Below, piece after piece: positions 1-11,823 of a stretch of DNA of 64,000 nt (position 1 is its first letter; every line of letters begins with the position of its first letter). Below the pieces are notes generated by a model, which saw only the letters and a program-made list of their open reading frames with translations, did not search any database and was not told the origin of the DNA. This stretch comes from Oscarella lobularis (taxonomy: Eukaryota > Porifera > Homoscleromorpha > Homosclerophorida > Oscarellidae), in NCBI RefSeq assembly GCF_947507565.1, contig NC_089194.1, positions 124,001 to 188,000 of the forward strand, read 5' to 3'. Position numbers and translations under genes: made by a program.

Positions 1-3000
1 ATGTCGATTGACAGAAAAAATATTGATGGAATACGTGATTTCGTCGGAAAGAGAAGGAAACACATCTGTTAGGACTCTGACGAGAAGCAGATACCGTCCG
101 ACACTGACACTTTTAACCAAAGCCACGTGTCCAGTTGTACGATTGACGACGAAACTCCTGTTGAAATCCCTTCCATGTATAGAATAATGTAACGGTGTTG
201 GGATGACTGAACGTGCTTGTCTCCACGGTTGAATTACAAAGGGTAGGGGCTTGTCTTCAGCAACATCAATAGAGATTACTTTAAGCGGACCAAACGAAGG
301 TATTTTGGTCCCGTTTGTCGCGACGGCAAGATAAAGGCTGCCAACGACTTTTCGAGAGCGATTGAACGGATTCTCCGCAACAACGTCGAGAACAGCAAAG
401 GAGGCCGGAAACGCTCTGGCTAAAGACAGTTCTCCAGTAATACTGTTAATTGAAAAGTAGAGAGACGACTGCAGGCTTTGATCATTTATCGGACCACGTA
501 GCCACCAGGAGTGAAAGTATGGTAACATTCGGTATTCAACCGCAGCATTTGTCCCGGAATCGGCGTGCACAGCGTAAACGGTTGCGATAGTGTTGTTGAC
601 AAGCATTACAGAGCGACTGCGAAGAGTGACATAATATGGACTTTCGTCAAACATGGGCAAATTGTCGTCAACGTCGACGAGTGTCACAGTTAACGTAGTC
701 ACGCTGAATAGGTAACGACGTTGAGCTCTACGGTACTCCGCCTGAACGTATAAGACATACTGGCGATTAGCCTCATAGTCGAGTTGTCCGCATTTCGACA
801 CATTGCCAGTTAATGAGTCAATGTAAAAGGCTCTAGCTTTCGGATCGATCCAAACTAGGTTGTAAATAACAGGCATGTAGCCACGAGCACGAATTTGCAC
901 AAAGGCTTTATGATCGTTTAGATCTTTTCGAATAGTAACAGCGTAAGATGATTGAGAGAACTGCGGTCTTTCCTCATAGATGTCAATCACTTGGATTTCC
1001 AAGTAGGCAGTCGACGTTGCGTTTCCAATAGAGGCAACAAAGCCTACTTTATGATTTTGTTGCTTCTCGTAATCCAAAGTTTTGCACGATAAAACGCCAG
1101 TTGTACAGTTGATAGTAAACCGAATCGAATCAGTGTCTGAAGTCAGTTGAAAATGAAGAGACCTGTAGCCACCTTCGCTTCTGGTAGATGCAACCAGTGG
1201 CTGGAATAAATGCTTGTAAGGCCGGTTTTCCACAACTTTCGTCACGTAGGGAAGACCGAGAAATTGCGGTCGAAAACCTGGTTGAGCGACAAGGCAATCG
1301 ACAGTCTGTACTCGAATTAGAACAGACGACGGAAGTGAAGGCTCTCCTCGGTCTTTCACAGAAACAAGAAGATCGTAGAAGGGGGCTCCGTAAAAGGTGT
1401 CGCGTTTAGACGTGACGATCCCGTGGATGCTGTCAATGTCGAAGTAAGAATCATTGAGTTCGTATACTACCTGTCCTGCACCGCCTTCGTCCACATCGGA
1501 AGCCGAAACAACGGCAACTATCTCGTCTCCTTCCGTGCACCGCAAAACGATTCCACTGACGTAATCCGATCTCGCAGCTGGAGGGTTGTCATTCTCATCC
1601 AATACAACGACAATGATATTCATCTCCGAAACCAGTGAATCGACGCTATTGTCTTGCACCGTTAGAGTCAAATTGTACCACATCTTTAGCTCGCGATCCA
1701 TTTTTGCGAACGCTTGCAAGTCGCCAGTAGTTGAACTAACAGAAAACAAACCCATTCCACTGCCTCTGCTCAAGTAATAGTTCAAGACACTCTCAGCGTC
1801 GTTGTCTACAGCAGGAAGAGATGACATAAACGTTCCACAACAGACGCTTTCTGTCACGTTGAGAACCGCTAGAGATCGCCTAAAACGAGGGCGATAATGA
1901 TTGTATTGAGTGACATTGACAACAATTGTCACAGTGGCCGAGTGATAAGGCGGGGCACCGTCGGTGGTTTCAATGCGCAACACATACGAAGAACTCTCAA
2001 GAGGCCGAATAGAAGTCAAATCTCCCGTTTCAAGTCCCACTTTCCACGTCGAGCCGTCTCCTTGCAGACGATAAAATCTAAATTCTGTTCCTTCGTCCAA
2101 ATCCTCAGGTCGTAGTGTCATCAGTCTACCTCCCACAGGAAAATCCTTTCTTACGTTGACGTAGTAGCGACTGGTGGCAAACGTTGGAGCTTCGTCATTT
2201 ACGTCAAGCACAGTCAGACAAACGATTGCAGTTGAAGTTCGACGAGGGCTGCCGCAGTCCCATGCCTGGACATTGAACCGAATCTGGGAAATTCGCTCTC
2301 GATCAACAGTCGCGTTCAAGCGCACTACTCCGCTGGACACACCAATAGCAACGACTCCTCGTACGTCGTTAGCCAATGCGTACGTCAGAGCAGAACACCC
2401 ATCCGGATCAACCGCACTCACAGTTCCGATAACCGTTCCAACGTGGGCGCTCTCCAAAACTTTTAGGTCGTACGAAGATGAGGAAAAGACAGGCGCCAAC
2501 TCGTTGACGTTGCCAACGCTGACAAACCAAACGGCCGTCGTAGTCTTCTGAGGGAAACCCGAATCTCCAGCAATGACTGTGACATTATAGTCGCTTTGCT
2601 CTTCATAATCAAGTGGTGCTACGAGAGTCACAGTCCCGGTAACAGAGTCGATCTGAAAAGGTAGGAAATTGGGGCTTGCTTCCACGAATTTGTAGCGCAC
2701 CAACGCAGTGCATCCAAAATCTGCATCAATGGCAGTTATTGTCGTCAAAGAAAGACCAACAACAGCATCCTCAGCTACAGTGGGAAAAAGCCTACGGAAA
2801 ACCGGAGCGTTTTGATTCACATCATTCACTTGGACAGAAAATAAGAACACTGTTGAATGAAGCCCGTCGCTAACGTTAACTTGAATGTCATAGGAAGGAA
2901 AATTTGCAGTGAGTAGACTCTGCGTCAAAGAAAGCAGTCCGCTGCGACGATTGCATATGCAGAAAGGAACAGGCCTCGTTGTCACTAGTGAATAAGTCAA

Positions 3001-5680
3001 AAGGTCTGCGTCTTCATCTGTAGCAATGACAGTTATAACAGCACTTCCAACAGACGCACGCTGAGACAAGAAGACCCGACTTGGCGTAAGACGAGAGATC
3101 AGAGGGGAGTGATCATTGGCATTCAAAATGGAGATAGTCACGTCCACATGTCGAGTTCTTTGAACCGCTCCAAAAGTATCTGAGGCTGTCACAATCAGAT
3201 GATATATTTTCTTCAATTCATAGTCAACGACATCGTTCAACGTAATAATTCCTCCTTGATCTACGGAGAAGGCGCTGTTTACATTTCCATCAACGATTTC
3301 ATACGAGAGCTGTAAAGATTCCTGACTTGAAGCCGACAATTGACAAACTTCACTGCCAGAGGGCGCCGCTTCATTCACAGAAAACGCATATGAAGCATTT
3401 TTAAATGTTGGAACATGCAAAGATGCATCATAGACTGTGATGACAACATCAGATGAAGCGGAGTGACGTCCATCTGTTACATTTACCGATATCCTATAGA
3501 CTTTTGCTTGAAGCAAAGCGTTGACACCAACGTCACCGTCGCTGCTGACTATAAATGGAAGAACGCCGTCGCCGTCGTTTCTGACAAGCGCGTACGAGAG
3601 ATAATCCCCGTCTGCATCTTCGGCCGTCAAACGTGTCACTATTGAACCCAAAGAAGATACACTTGAAAATGACGGAGTGAAACGTCGAGTAAAGAATGGA
3701 ACATTGTCGTTTTCGTTGGAGACATTAACCTAAACTCTGGCTGAGCTGAGAAAGTGACATGAAGAGCGTACATTGGTAGCAAACACACCAAAAGAGAAGA
3801 CTCTGGTCTTCTCTGGTCTTCTCGTAGTCAAGCACAGAAGTGCTGAAAATTTGTCCCGTTGCACTGTCAATACGAAAAGGATCGGTCATATTTGGACGAT
3901 TGAAAAACAGACGATAGGACATCAAACTGTTTACACCGACGTCGTTGTCGTAAGCAAGCACATTTCCAACGTGAAACCCAGCCGGCTGATTCTCTCCAAT
4001 TACCATTCTGTAAACGCTTTGTGAGAAGACAGGTGGATTGTTGTTCTCATCCTTAACGTCAATCAGAAAGTTGGTCGAGTTTTCAAATTGACAATCAGAC
4101 ACTGTCACCGTTAAGTTGTACTTCTGCCATACACTTGCATCCAACGAGCGAGCCAAAACCAATACACCAGTATCGTGATGAATCTCAAAAGTCTTTTGAG
4201 AATTGCCGTCAGTTATGCTGTAATTGAGCAAAGCATTGAGTCCACTATCACCATCAGCTGCCATAACTCTAAGGACTGTTGTTCCAATCAAAACCGTTTC
4301 ACTGACAGATGCATGATAGGGAAGATTGCTAAAATGAGGACGATGATCATTCACATCTGAGACAGTAAATACAACAGTCTCAGTAGTCTCAAGCGGAGGA
4401 TTCCCACGATCTGTTACTCTTATAAGCAGGCGGTACTGCGGAACAGATTCCCTATCCAGCATCGTCGCCGTTTCAACATCATAGAACGACGATTGCCATT
4501 GTGCCGCCTTAGACGCTGATTTCCGTCTAATATAAAACGTCCCTTGATCATTGCCTTGTTCTATTCTAACATCGACGTCTTGATCATCGGTAACTGTTAG
4601 GTAAGCGACAACAAATCCAAGATAAGCATCCTCTGAAACAAGACCCTCGCTCTTTGTCCCCGCCGCTCGCTTGAACCTGACGGAGAGCAACGGAGAATGC
4701 CAGTTACTTTCACTAATATGAACGGTAACATTGACTAGTACACTGCGCCTGACAAGGCCGCGATCCGAAGCCTTCACTTGAAAACGATGAGTTTGACTTC
4801 CACGTTTCCTAATACTCCCTCTGACCAAAAGAACGCCTGTAGAAAAGTCAACAGAAAAAAACGACGAGCCGTTGAGAGAATAGTGCACTTCTCCATTGGG
4901 ACCTATATCCGTATCATGAGCAAACACTTGGCCAACAAACGCTCTCAGTTCAGCCGCTTCAGATATAGAGAAAGTATAGTTGTCTCGATCAAAACCAGGT
5001 GCGTTGTCATTCACGTCATCAACGCCCACAATCACTTGGACACGCGTCGAAAAAACGCCGTCGTACGCCTCAACGAGCAGTCGATATTCGATTCGTGTCT
5101 CGCGATCGAGCGATCCAACGAGATAAACATCACCTAAAGCAAAACGTCCAATCATCGAAGAGCGAATAGCAAACACTTCCGGTGACGTCATCAAACGAAA
5201 GTCGACGTTTCCCTTCGTATCCTCGTCGAATGCGACGACCGATGCGACGTGCGTTCCAAGCGGCGAATTTTCGTCGAGAAAGGCGTTGACTGGATCGGAT
5301 ACTGCAAAAACAGGCGAATTGTCGTTCTCGTCGATGATCGACACTCGAACGAGACAGACGCTTTGAATGATGCCCTGCGGCACCCTCATACAACGAATAA
5401 CGACGTCGATGCTCGAAGAAGCTTCGTAATCGAGGCCCAGTCGCGCGAGAACGACGCCATTTTGGAGCTTGAACAAAGTCGCGATGTTTTCCGTTTTCTC
5501 GCCTGCGTCGTGGAGCGAACAGTTGACGAAGTTTCTGCTTTGACTGAAAAACGACGAGAGATTCGCCACGAATGCGTTGGGAGCGTTCTCGCGGACGTTC
5601 GACGATCGAATGCACGCTGCGCTTAGCATTGCGCTGAGATACGCAACAGCGAATGCTACAATGAAGCTCAGGCGAAGCAT
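1..5680 (-). CDS. Large cadherin (Fat/protocadherin-like), 5' part of gene, broken by a small duplication
   Basis: This is a surface adhesion protein of the cadherin superfamily. Exon 1 starts at the ATG at 5680 with a hydrophobic signal peptide (about residues 1-22). About 16 extracellular cadherin repeats follow across both exons, each ending in the calcium-binding linker: DENDNSP, DVNDNAP, DVNDHRP, DENNNPP, NENDNVP, then DVNQNAP, DVNDEAP, DENDNPP, DVDDNLP and degenerate versions. Exon 1 runs to 3772. A 42-nt intron (3730-3771, GTACGC...TTTAG) joins it to exon 2, which stays open from 3729 to the window edge, so the transmembrane and cytoplasmic parts lie outside. A 10-bp tandem duplication (3801-3810 = 3811-3820) shifts the frame about 30 nt before the donor. 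Without one copy the cadherin strand 'FGVFATNVNVSNENDN' reads through the splice. Either the allele is broken or the assembly has an error here. Family assignment is firm, subtype is not. Confidence 0.9.
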
Positions 5681-5699
5681 AGCGTTCAGTTACGCTGTG

Positions 5700-6140
5700 A
5701 AACGGTACCGCAGAAGCGCTGTAGAAAAAAATCCACGTGAGAAAGCAGCCGAGTAGACGCGCATGCCCAGTCTTTAATTGTCTGAGTTCACTACATTACA
5801 AATGCGCGGACTCCTGCCACATTCATAGACTTTAGGGATTGGGAACTAAGCAGTTCTAGTCGTAGATGCCTATGACATAATACTGTCTCCTCAATGGCCT
5901 TTGCTCACGGGCGGGATGTACGTCTTCTTTACCCATCAGGTAGTAAACGTGATCGTAGATATTCGTAGTACCTCGTTATTGACTCCTCAATCCTAATCCT
6001 ATATGAAAAACAATAAATAGAAGCATTTCCGCTATCTTACGGTGGGTTAGGTAGAGCAATTTTACAATACAGTGGCCACAAATATCGACATTCAGAAAAC
6101 ACTACAACATACAGAAAGCTCCAAACACCATAAGCACAGA
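5700..6140. other. Intergenic, no feature seen
   Basis: This stretch separates the start of the cadherin gene (reading left) from the 3' end of the four-transmembrane gene (also reading left). I see no coding exon or repeat. It should contain the cadherin promoter and the polyadenylation region of the next gene. Confidence 0.5.
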
Positions 6141-6142
6141 TT

Positions 6143-8440
6143 CTAGGATTTTTTTGGTTTTTGAAATTCAAAACAAGCCCGGAAGAGTTTCAACGAACAA
6201 ACTTCATGAAAATCGATTTCTTTTTCTCCTTCCACATTTTCATTTTCTTCTTGCAGTATTACTTCCACTTCCACTTCTTTTTCTTCCTGTGACAGTGCCA
6301 GGATGTCGGTCTCAGAATGCGAACTCCTTGTTTCCTCGGTAATAGCTTCCTGTAATTAGATATGCAACGAAGATGTTGGTTATACAATGCTCTTACATAC
6401 CAGGTTTTTTTGGGATTGAGAGCATATCTCAATGCGATAAGAATTGGAAAACTTTTCTCCCTCTTTGAGTTGGGAGAACAAAACACGTACGGCTTGTCGA
6501 ACTAAAAATACCGTTAGGGCACCAGAAACAAAAACATTAAATTATACTCATTTCAACCGGACAAGAGCCCTCTTTATCTAACAGCATTACGATGACATAG
6601 TCAACTTTGTTGTCGTTTCCTAATATTTCAATAACAGAAGTTGCAATCTACACAACGACTGCTGAGATAACAGATAAATGTTGTAAAAAGTTGGATACCT
6701 GTGTAGAAACGTCAGTTCTTTTGTTATTCGAAAGAAAGCTTGGTATACGAATCACCTACAAAACAAGAATTTGCCACTTAACAATAGAAGATTCTAGGAC
6801 CATCTAACTTTAATTTCCAAATCTGTTTGTTCCTCATTTGTAAAAAAGCAAGCTTCCCTCACTCCGTTTGCTACTGCTTGACGTTGAGAAAATGGTTTCG
6901 AAAACTCTACTCTCCATCCTTCAGCGTCAAAGTCATACTCTCGGCTGGAACGTCCCTCATTACCTATTACGATGTTCTAGTAAAACAATTCCAATTGCAT
7001 CTCTTTATATACCCGACGATGAAATGTCATTGAGAAAACTAGAAATTTGACATTTGACGTCGACTGCCACCAACATCTGATTAAGTAACTAGAATCGATT
7101 GATCAGAAAGATTTATAAACACATTGCACTTTTCTGAATTTGAGTCCAACAGGATGAAGTAGTCCTTTCGAGCCACAATAAATAGCAACACCTGTGTTAA
7201 ATTCATTTTGCCCTTCGCCGTCTGAGACCCAGCTACTCAAAACGTACGGAAACAACTAGGAACAGATGCTAGAACTGTTGAGCGTAATGCATCAGTTATC
7301 CCCAACTACCTTATTTTTAGACACCTGATTAGTCTTCTCCAGTTTCTCCAAGGTCTCTGCTTTTCTCTTTTGCTCTTCGTCTCCTTTCAAAAATTTCTCT
7401 CGCAATTCCATTTCAGTTACAATGTCAGCAACAGTGTCGCATAGACCCCTGTCTAAATAGGAAAGAAGTACCAATAAGAAATGAAAATCGTTTTCAATTA
7501 TTAGAGATTTCTTCCACTTCTCGCATGGTTTGTACAATGCTAAATCAAGACTAACGCTGTAAGAAAATGCAGCTTTTCCTTTGTAACCAAGGACATCAGG
7601 ATACGATTTGCGAGTTAACCAGTAAATCCCAACGAGAGCAGCAACGGAGGCAATTACTAGACACGCCAAACTTATGATCCATAGAGGCAAAAACAAGGAA
7701 CTCAAGGATACGACACATGGCACTGATATGAGAGTCTCGTTTTGACAACGATTTCCGGTAAAACGATTTGCAGAGGCAGTTGTGTTTGGGTCCTGGCAAA
7801 ACAACTCGAATTGCTCAAACCAAGACCGAGCATAAACTTCACGATCGAGATTACAATCAAAATAACTTCCATGAAGATGAGAGTCAGAGACCCATGGCAA
7901 GTATGCAACTAGAGTCGCAACAAAGAAGGCTAGGGCAAAACCCAATTGAACCCAAAGCTTGATGAGGGAGCTCTTTCGAAGCAGCGTTGATTTAGTGTAC
8001 CTAGAAATAAGATGGTCGACAAAGCTTCTTGATTGCAAATCGTAAAGCTTGGTGCGGTTGCTCTTTAGGCGAGTCAGTTGGGATGTCATTCGCAGAAACG
8101 TTTCCAAATGAGGCCCTGCTACTCTGAGCCACACAAGATGAGGTATAGAGAGGAATAAGAATTCGCCGAGGAAGAAGAGAACCAACGCTCTTAGAAGTGT
8201 CACTTCACCAGAGCAGAAACTGTTGACAAACTTCGTTTGGCCTTTTGTGAGCTCATTCGGAATAAGACAACTGACGTCTCCTCCGCGAGATGCTAAATCT
8301 TCGCCAACTGCTATGCCAAATAAGGTTAGGATAAGGAAAGAAACAAACGAAATCGCCTTGTCCCAGAGCGGCGACTCGAATTGAACTGAAGGGCCTTTGC
8401 CAAACTGATCTTTTGCTTCTGAGAGCGCTACTGGAAGCAT
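6143..8440 (-). CDS. Pannexin/LRRC8-like four-transmembrane channel-type protein with unknown C-terminal domain
   Basis: Exon 1 (8440 to about 7330) codes four hydrophobic segments, near residues 26-45, 82-104, 166-190 and 245-272. Cysteines lie in both extracellular loops. Segment 2 leads into 'SIPHLVWLR', like the proline/arginine motif of innexins, pannexins and the pannexin-like half of LRRC8. These are known large-pore hexamer or heptamer channels. No leucine-rich repeats follow. The tail is spread over at least six small exons whose phases agree. The junctions are KTNQ|LFPYVL, KFRK|NIVIG, DLEIK|VIRIP, STQ|IATSV, GSCP|FDKPYV and a split Trp codon (KKT-W-EAITEE), ending at TAG 6143-6145. 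The last part is very acidic (EVEVEVILQEENENVEGEKE). I do not recognise the middle part. Exon calls after the first are my own reading of splice sites. It is divergent from the gene at 8712, with 271 bp shared upstream. Confidence 0.65.
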
Positions 8441-8657
8441 GATAGCGTATTGAATCGAGAAAGGAGACCCTTGGGGAACACTGTTGAAGTCTTTTACGGT
8501 GCCGTGAAGCAGATGACGTCACGTTTCGATTGTTTCACACCGACACGTAACCTAGGAATTGTGGGTAAGCAATGAGCCGTTCCAGCCCAAAAACGGTTCT
8601 CAGTAAATTAAATGTGAGCAGAAGAGATTCAAAGGCTTCTAACTAAGCTAATAGCGC

Positions 8658-8665
8658 TATAAATA
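8658..8665 (+). promoter_or_regulatory. TATA box of glycoside-hydrolase-like gene
   Basis: TATAAATA lies 46 bp before the start codon at 8712, in the short divergent interval 8441-8711. This spacing allows a transcription start near 8690 and a 5' UTR of about 20-25 nt. Confidence 0.5.
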
Positions 8666-8711
8666 GATTGTAATATCAACCAGAGGGAGGAGCCTCAGAT
8701 CGTACTCAAAG

Positions 8712-10317
8712 ATGTTCGTTTGTTTTTGCTTTCTATCTGCCCTAGTTGTGGCATACGGAGGACCAAGATATCCTCTCTACGCTATCTCGTCAAAGCCATC
8801 AGAGACCACGGATGCTGATATCGAAATCATTGCTTCGAATTTCACCTACATTCATGGGAAATTCAATTCTGACCAACTTCAGAAGATGAGTCAAAGAATT
8901 CAGGCAGTATCGTACATCAATTCCGAAGTAGTCGAGGCGGACCTGCTAGAACAATCAGGCCGTTTCAACGCTTCCTATTACTCAGCAGGTCAATTAGTCC
9001 AGAGTCTCGACAAGGACTCCACATCATTCCTTTATCAGCCGGCTTCGAAGGTACCTGTTTTGATCTCGAGTACCACGTCGTTGAACGAAAGTGTGAATTC
9101 GACCAATTACGTCATCTTCGTGAGAATTGACAGCGAACTAATGAAAATCATCGACGTCGATTCAAAGGAAAAAAATGGCAGTTATCTTATTAAAGTAGTA
9201 CGTGGGTTCGAAAACACTAAAAGAATTGAGCACAGAAGTGGAGCAACGGTCTTCGGTCCTGTCTATAATTCAAATCGTAAGTGAAAATAAGGCAATACGC
9301 CTCTGACTCAAGCTTCTTAAATTAGGCTCACCAGGAAAAAGCGGAAAACTTTCTTACATGATCGATCCATCTGGACAATTGGCTGTGGACATCCTCGTGA
9401 ATCATACGTTGTCCGCCGTCAACGCAGGGTACAATGGCTCTTGGTTCGATTTGTTTTCTGCAGGGGAGAACAACGCTGTGGACATGGGCGGTGCTAATGT
9501 CAAAACCTACTGGAACTTCGCAAAAGGCCAAACCTATACCAAAGACGACTTCGTCTTGGCGCAGCAGCATAGACTCACAACCGTCTTCACTGCGACGCAG
9601 AAAATCCTGGGCAAATACCCCGCTATTTTAGCGAACAACATGCACGGATGCTGGTACAGTGACAAAGGCGACTGCAAAAAGTTGGTGGTACAATCTGCAA
9701 ACTTTCGACCCCTAGACGGATATTGCATGGAAAACTTTGCCGGATACGAGTCAGCGGAAAATGGAGGCTGCCAAGGAAAAATTGACCTCTATTACCAGCC
9801 ATTTGACAAGTGGCTTTACAACGTCCAAGTCATAATGGATGCTGCCCAAAAGAACTTGTCCGGTTTTCCTATGATCGGATCAGCTGGTTGTCAGTCGGTT
9901 GGGCTAGAAATAATAGGCGGCCCTGCTAGAGATAAATACGAAGCGTATGCCTATGCGAGTTATCTACTTGCCGTTTCAAACTCAAGTGGCAAGACTCGAC
10001 TCGGTATACCCGCCTTTTATACGAACGGATCAGTGAGGTACGCCCACGTCAATCGTAGGTACTTTTGGCCTATTGGACAACCGTTGGAGCACGCCAAAAA
10101 CGTTACGGAATATCAGACAAAACTAAAAGGGCATATATCGTTTGTGAGGTCGTTTACCGGAGGAATAGTTGTCGTCAATCCTAGCAACACGACCGACACT
10201 AATTTTCCTCTTGGGGGCAAGTACATTGATCCCAACACAAAGGAATCATTAACGGTTCTGAACGTTGGAAAGCAGTCTGGTTATATACTGCTCAAGGACA
10301 AATTCATTTTTTCATAG
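8712..10317 (+). CDS. Secreted glycoside-hydrolase-like protein
   Basis: Two exons (8712-9276 and 9326-10317) are joined by a 49-nt intron (GTAAGT...ATTAG) and give 518 residues. The start has a signal peptide (MFVCFCFLSALVVAYGG). The body looks like the putative glycosyl-hydrolase TIM-barrel families: 'YPLYAISSKPSETTDADIEI' near the N-terminus, then 'MIDPSGQLAVDILVNHTLSA', then 'AGYNGSWFDLFSAG', where an Asp follows a Gly-x-Trp-Phe strand as in barrel-type active sites. Several N-glycosylation sequons (NGS, NVT, NTT, NSS) fit secretion. The substrate is unknown. A polyadenylation signal AATAAA lies at 10392-10397. The family call rests on pattern, not on a search. Confidence 0.65.
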
Positions 10318-10411
10318 TCTAAGTGTGTGTGCTTCAAAAAAATGTGTACTCAAATAATGATGATAGTAATGACGCTGTCTCGGATGAAGGAAATAAAAAG
10401 CGTAAGCATTA

Positions 10412-10563
10412 TCTTTTCAAGCGTATAATATTGAAGAGCGTGGACAAAAGCTCTTCAAGCGTATAATATTGAAGAGCGTGGATCATAGCTCTTCAAGCGT
10501 ATTATATTGAAGAGCGTGGACCAATTAAAGCTCTTCAAGCGTATAATATTGAAGAGCGTGGAC
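10412..10563. repeat. Tandem array of four hairpin-forming units
   Basis: Four copies of a unit of about 33 bp begin near 10412, 10449, 10487 and 10529, separated by 4-9 variable bases. Each unit has the inverted arms GCTCTTCAA and TTGAAGAGC around GCGTATAATA, followed by GCGTGGA. The first copy has one mismatch in the left arm. The array sits just past the polyadenylation signal of the hydrolase gene and about 280 bp before the first methyltransferase. Confidence 0.9.
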
Positions 10564-10838
10564 CTCAAGTGCAATAATCTCAATCGAATACAGCTTACTA
10601 GACAGAGAGAATTGAAGGATGAAGCGAGATGCATCGCTTGATCAACGTGTAGAAAATGATTGTGATAGAGATTATGTCGTCGAATCGTTCAAGAGCGTTC
10701 CGGCGCCGACGAGTCGTGTTTGAAGACCGCCTGGTGAATGATAGAGAGTGGATCGGCATTCTAGCGTCCTTTCGATGTTCTAAACCGATCATTGACGAGA
10801 AAATGAGACAAAGTAGTAGGAGAAGGCGCACGTTAGCA

Positions 10839-11605
10839 ATGTCGGCCTCGAACTACGATCGCTTCGCGCAGTACATGCAGAACTCGGTCGGGCCGAAGTT
10901 TCTCGATGAAGCTTTGCATCCGCAGAGCGGCAATCGCGCTCTGGATTTCGGCTGCGGCACGGGAAACACGACGATAGAGATGGCAGAGCGAATCGGGCCT
11001 ACCGGTTTTCTCGTGGGAGTAGATCCGAACGAAGATCGCATAAGCATCGCTCAAACTCGTCTCCAAGACAAGGATAACGTGAAAATCGTACACGGTTCGA
11101 CGAAAGAAGCGGCCCAGTATGCACCCTATGACGTCATCTTTTCCAATTACGTTATGCACTGGATTCCCGCGCAGGAACACGCAGTGACATTCAGAAATAT
11201 CTACGATATGCTTAAACCGGGAGGACGATTTGGTTTCACAACAATAGAAAGGGATCTTCCGGGTTACATTCACGATTTGTCTGCAAGCCAGTATGAAAAC
11301 TCATATGAAAATTTCCTCGTGGCTGTTGGTTGGTCGTTGCGGCCGTTAGCCGACTGGACGAAACTTCTCAAAGAAACCGGTTCGAAATCGTTTATGCTGT
11401 GGATGAAGTAAGGCCGTGCTTTTTTCCAACTGACGAAGCTCTGCTTACGTGGTGGGAAGCAACGTGTATGGGACGCTTTAGTGCTGCCAGAGTGTTAGAG
11501 AATGGAGAAGAGAACGAGAGAGTTTTGAGAAAGTACGGTTGGAAAAGAAATGAACCTGTTGCTACTAATAGCATTCATATTGACGTTGTGATCAGGAAGC
11601 CTTAG
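10839..11605 (+). pseudogene. Class I SAM-dependent methyltransferase copy 1, one frameshift
   Basis: The ATG at 10839 aligns with the start of the intact paralogue at 12487. Motif I (LDFGCGTGN), the acidic post-I loop (VGVDPNEDRI) and a downstream 'LKPGGRFGFTT' strand are intact. This is a small class I methyltransferase of the kind that modifies metabolites (juvenile-hormone-acid/BioC-like). Near 11378-11381 one base is missing compared with the paralogue, so 'TGFEIV' is read as 'TGSKSF' and the frame stops at 11409-11411. The true C-terminus continues in another frame to 11605 (DEALLTWWEATCMGRFSAAR). The damage is a single event, so this is either a young pseudogene or a sequence error. 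In the same frame an open stretch extends 5' to 10656, but it has no match in the paralogue. Confidence 0.8.
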
Positions 11606-11620
11606 AGCTATCTCTTTGAC

Positions 11621-11659
11621 CAGCTGACGCTCTTTTTTTCTTAGAGCTAGCGTCAGCTG
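11621..11659. repeat. Inverted repeat CAGCTGACGCT/AGCGTCAGCTG
   Basis: Perfect 11-bp arms at 11621-11631 and 11649-11659 surround a 17-nt T-rich loop, just after the stop of methyltransferase copy 1. A second pair (AGCGTCAGCTG at 11719-11729 and CCAGCTGAC from 11736) lies 60 bp on. Single or paired copies recur at 12359, 12451, 14440, 14964, 15024, 15092, 15435 and 46680. It could be the end of a small mobile element or a transcript-end hairpin. Its function is unknown. Confidence 0.85.
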
Positions 11660-11772
11660 TAGACCATCTTTTTTCCAATACACAAAATACTATCTTCATG
11701 CTTTTTAGATTAGAGGCTAGCGTCAGCTGTATAGGCCAGCTGACTCCATTGAGGGAATGGTATGTAGTATGA

Positions 11773-11781
11773 TTATATAAA
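11773..11781 (+). promoter_or_regulatory. TATA-like element of methyltransferase copy 2
   Basis: The TATATAAAG stretch stands about 45 bp before the ATG at about 11824. The same promoter block (GTAGTATGATTACATAAAGG form) is repeated before the fragment near 15200, and a weaker form lies before 14508. This shows that the promoter was duplicated together with the genes. Confidence 0.45.
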
Positions 11782-11823
11782 GGCGTTGACTTCTCTTGTC
11801 ATTTTCACTCAGCATCGAAGCAT

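Noticed and set aside
5130-5615. Open frame of 161 codons on the minus strand inside the cadherin
   Set aside because: It overlaps the cadherin in another frame, is rich in Arg and has no family pattern; it is a shadow of the real gene.
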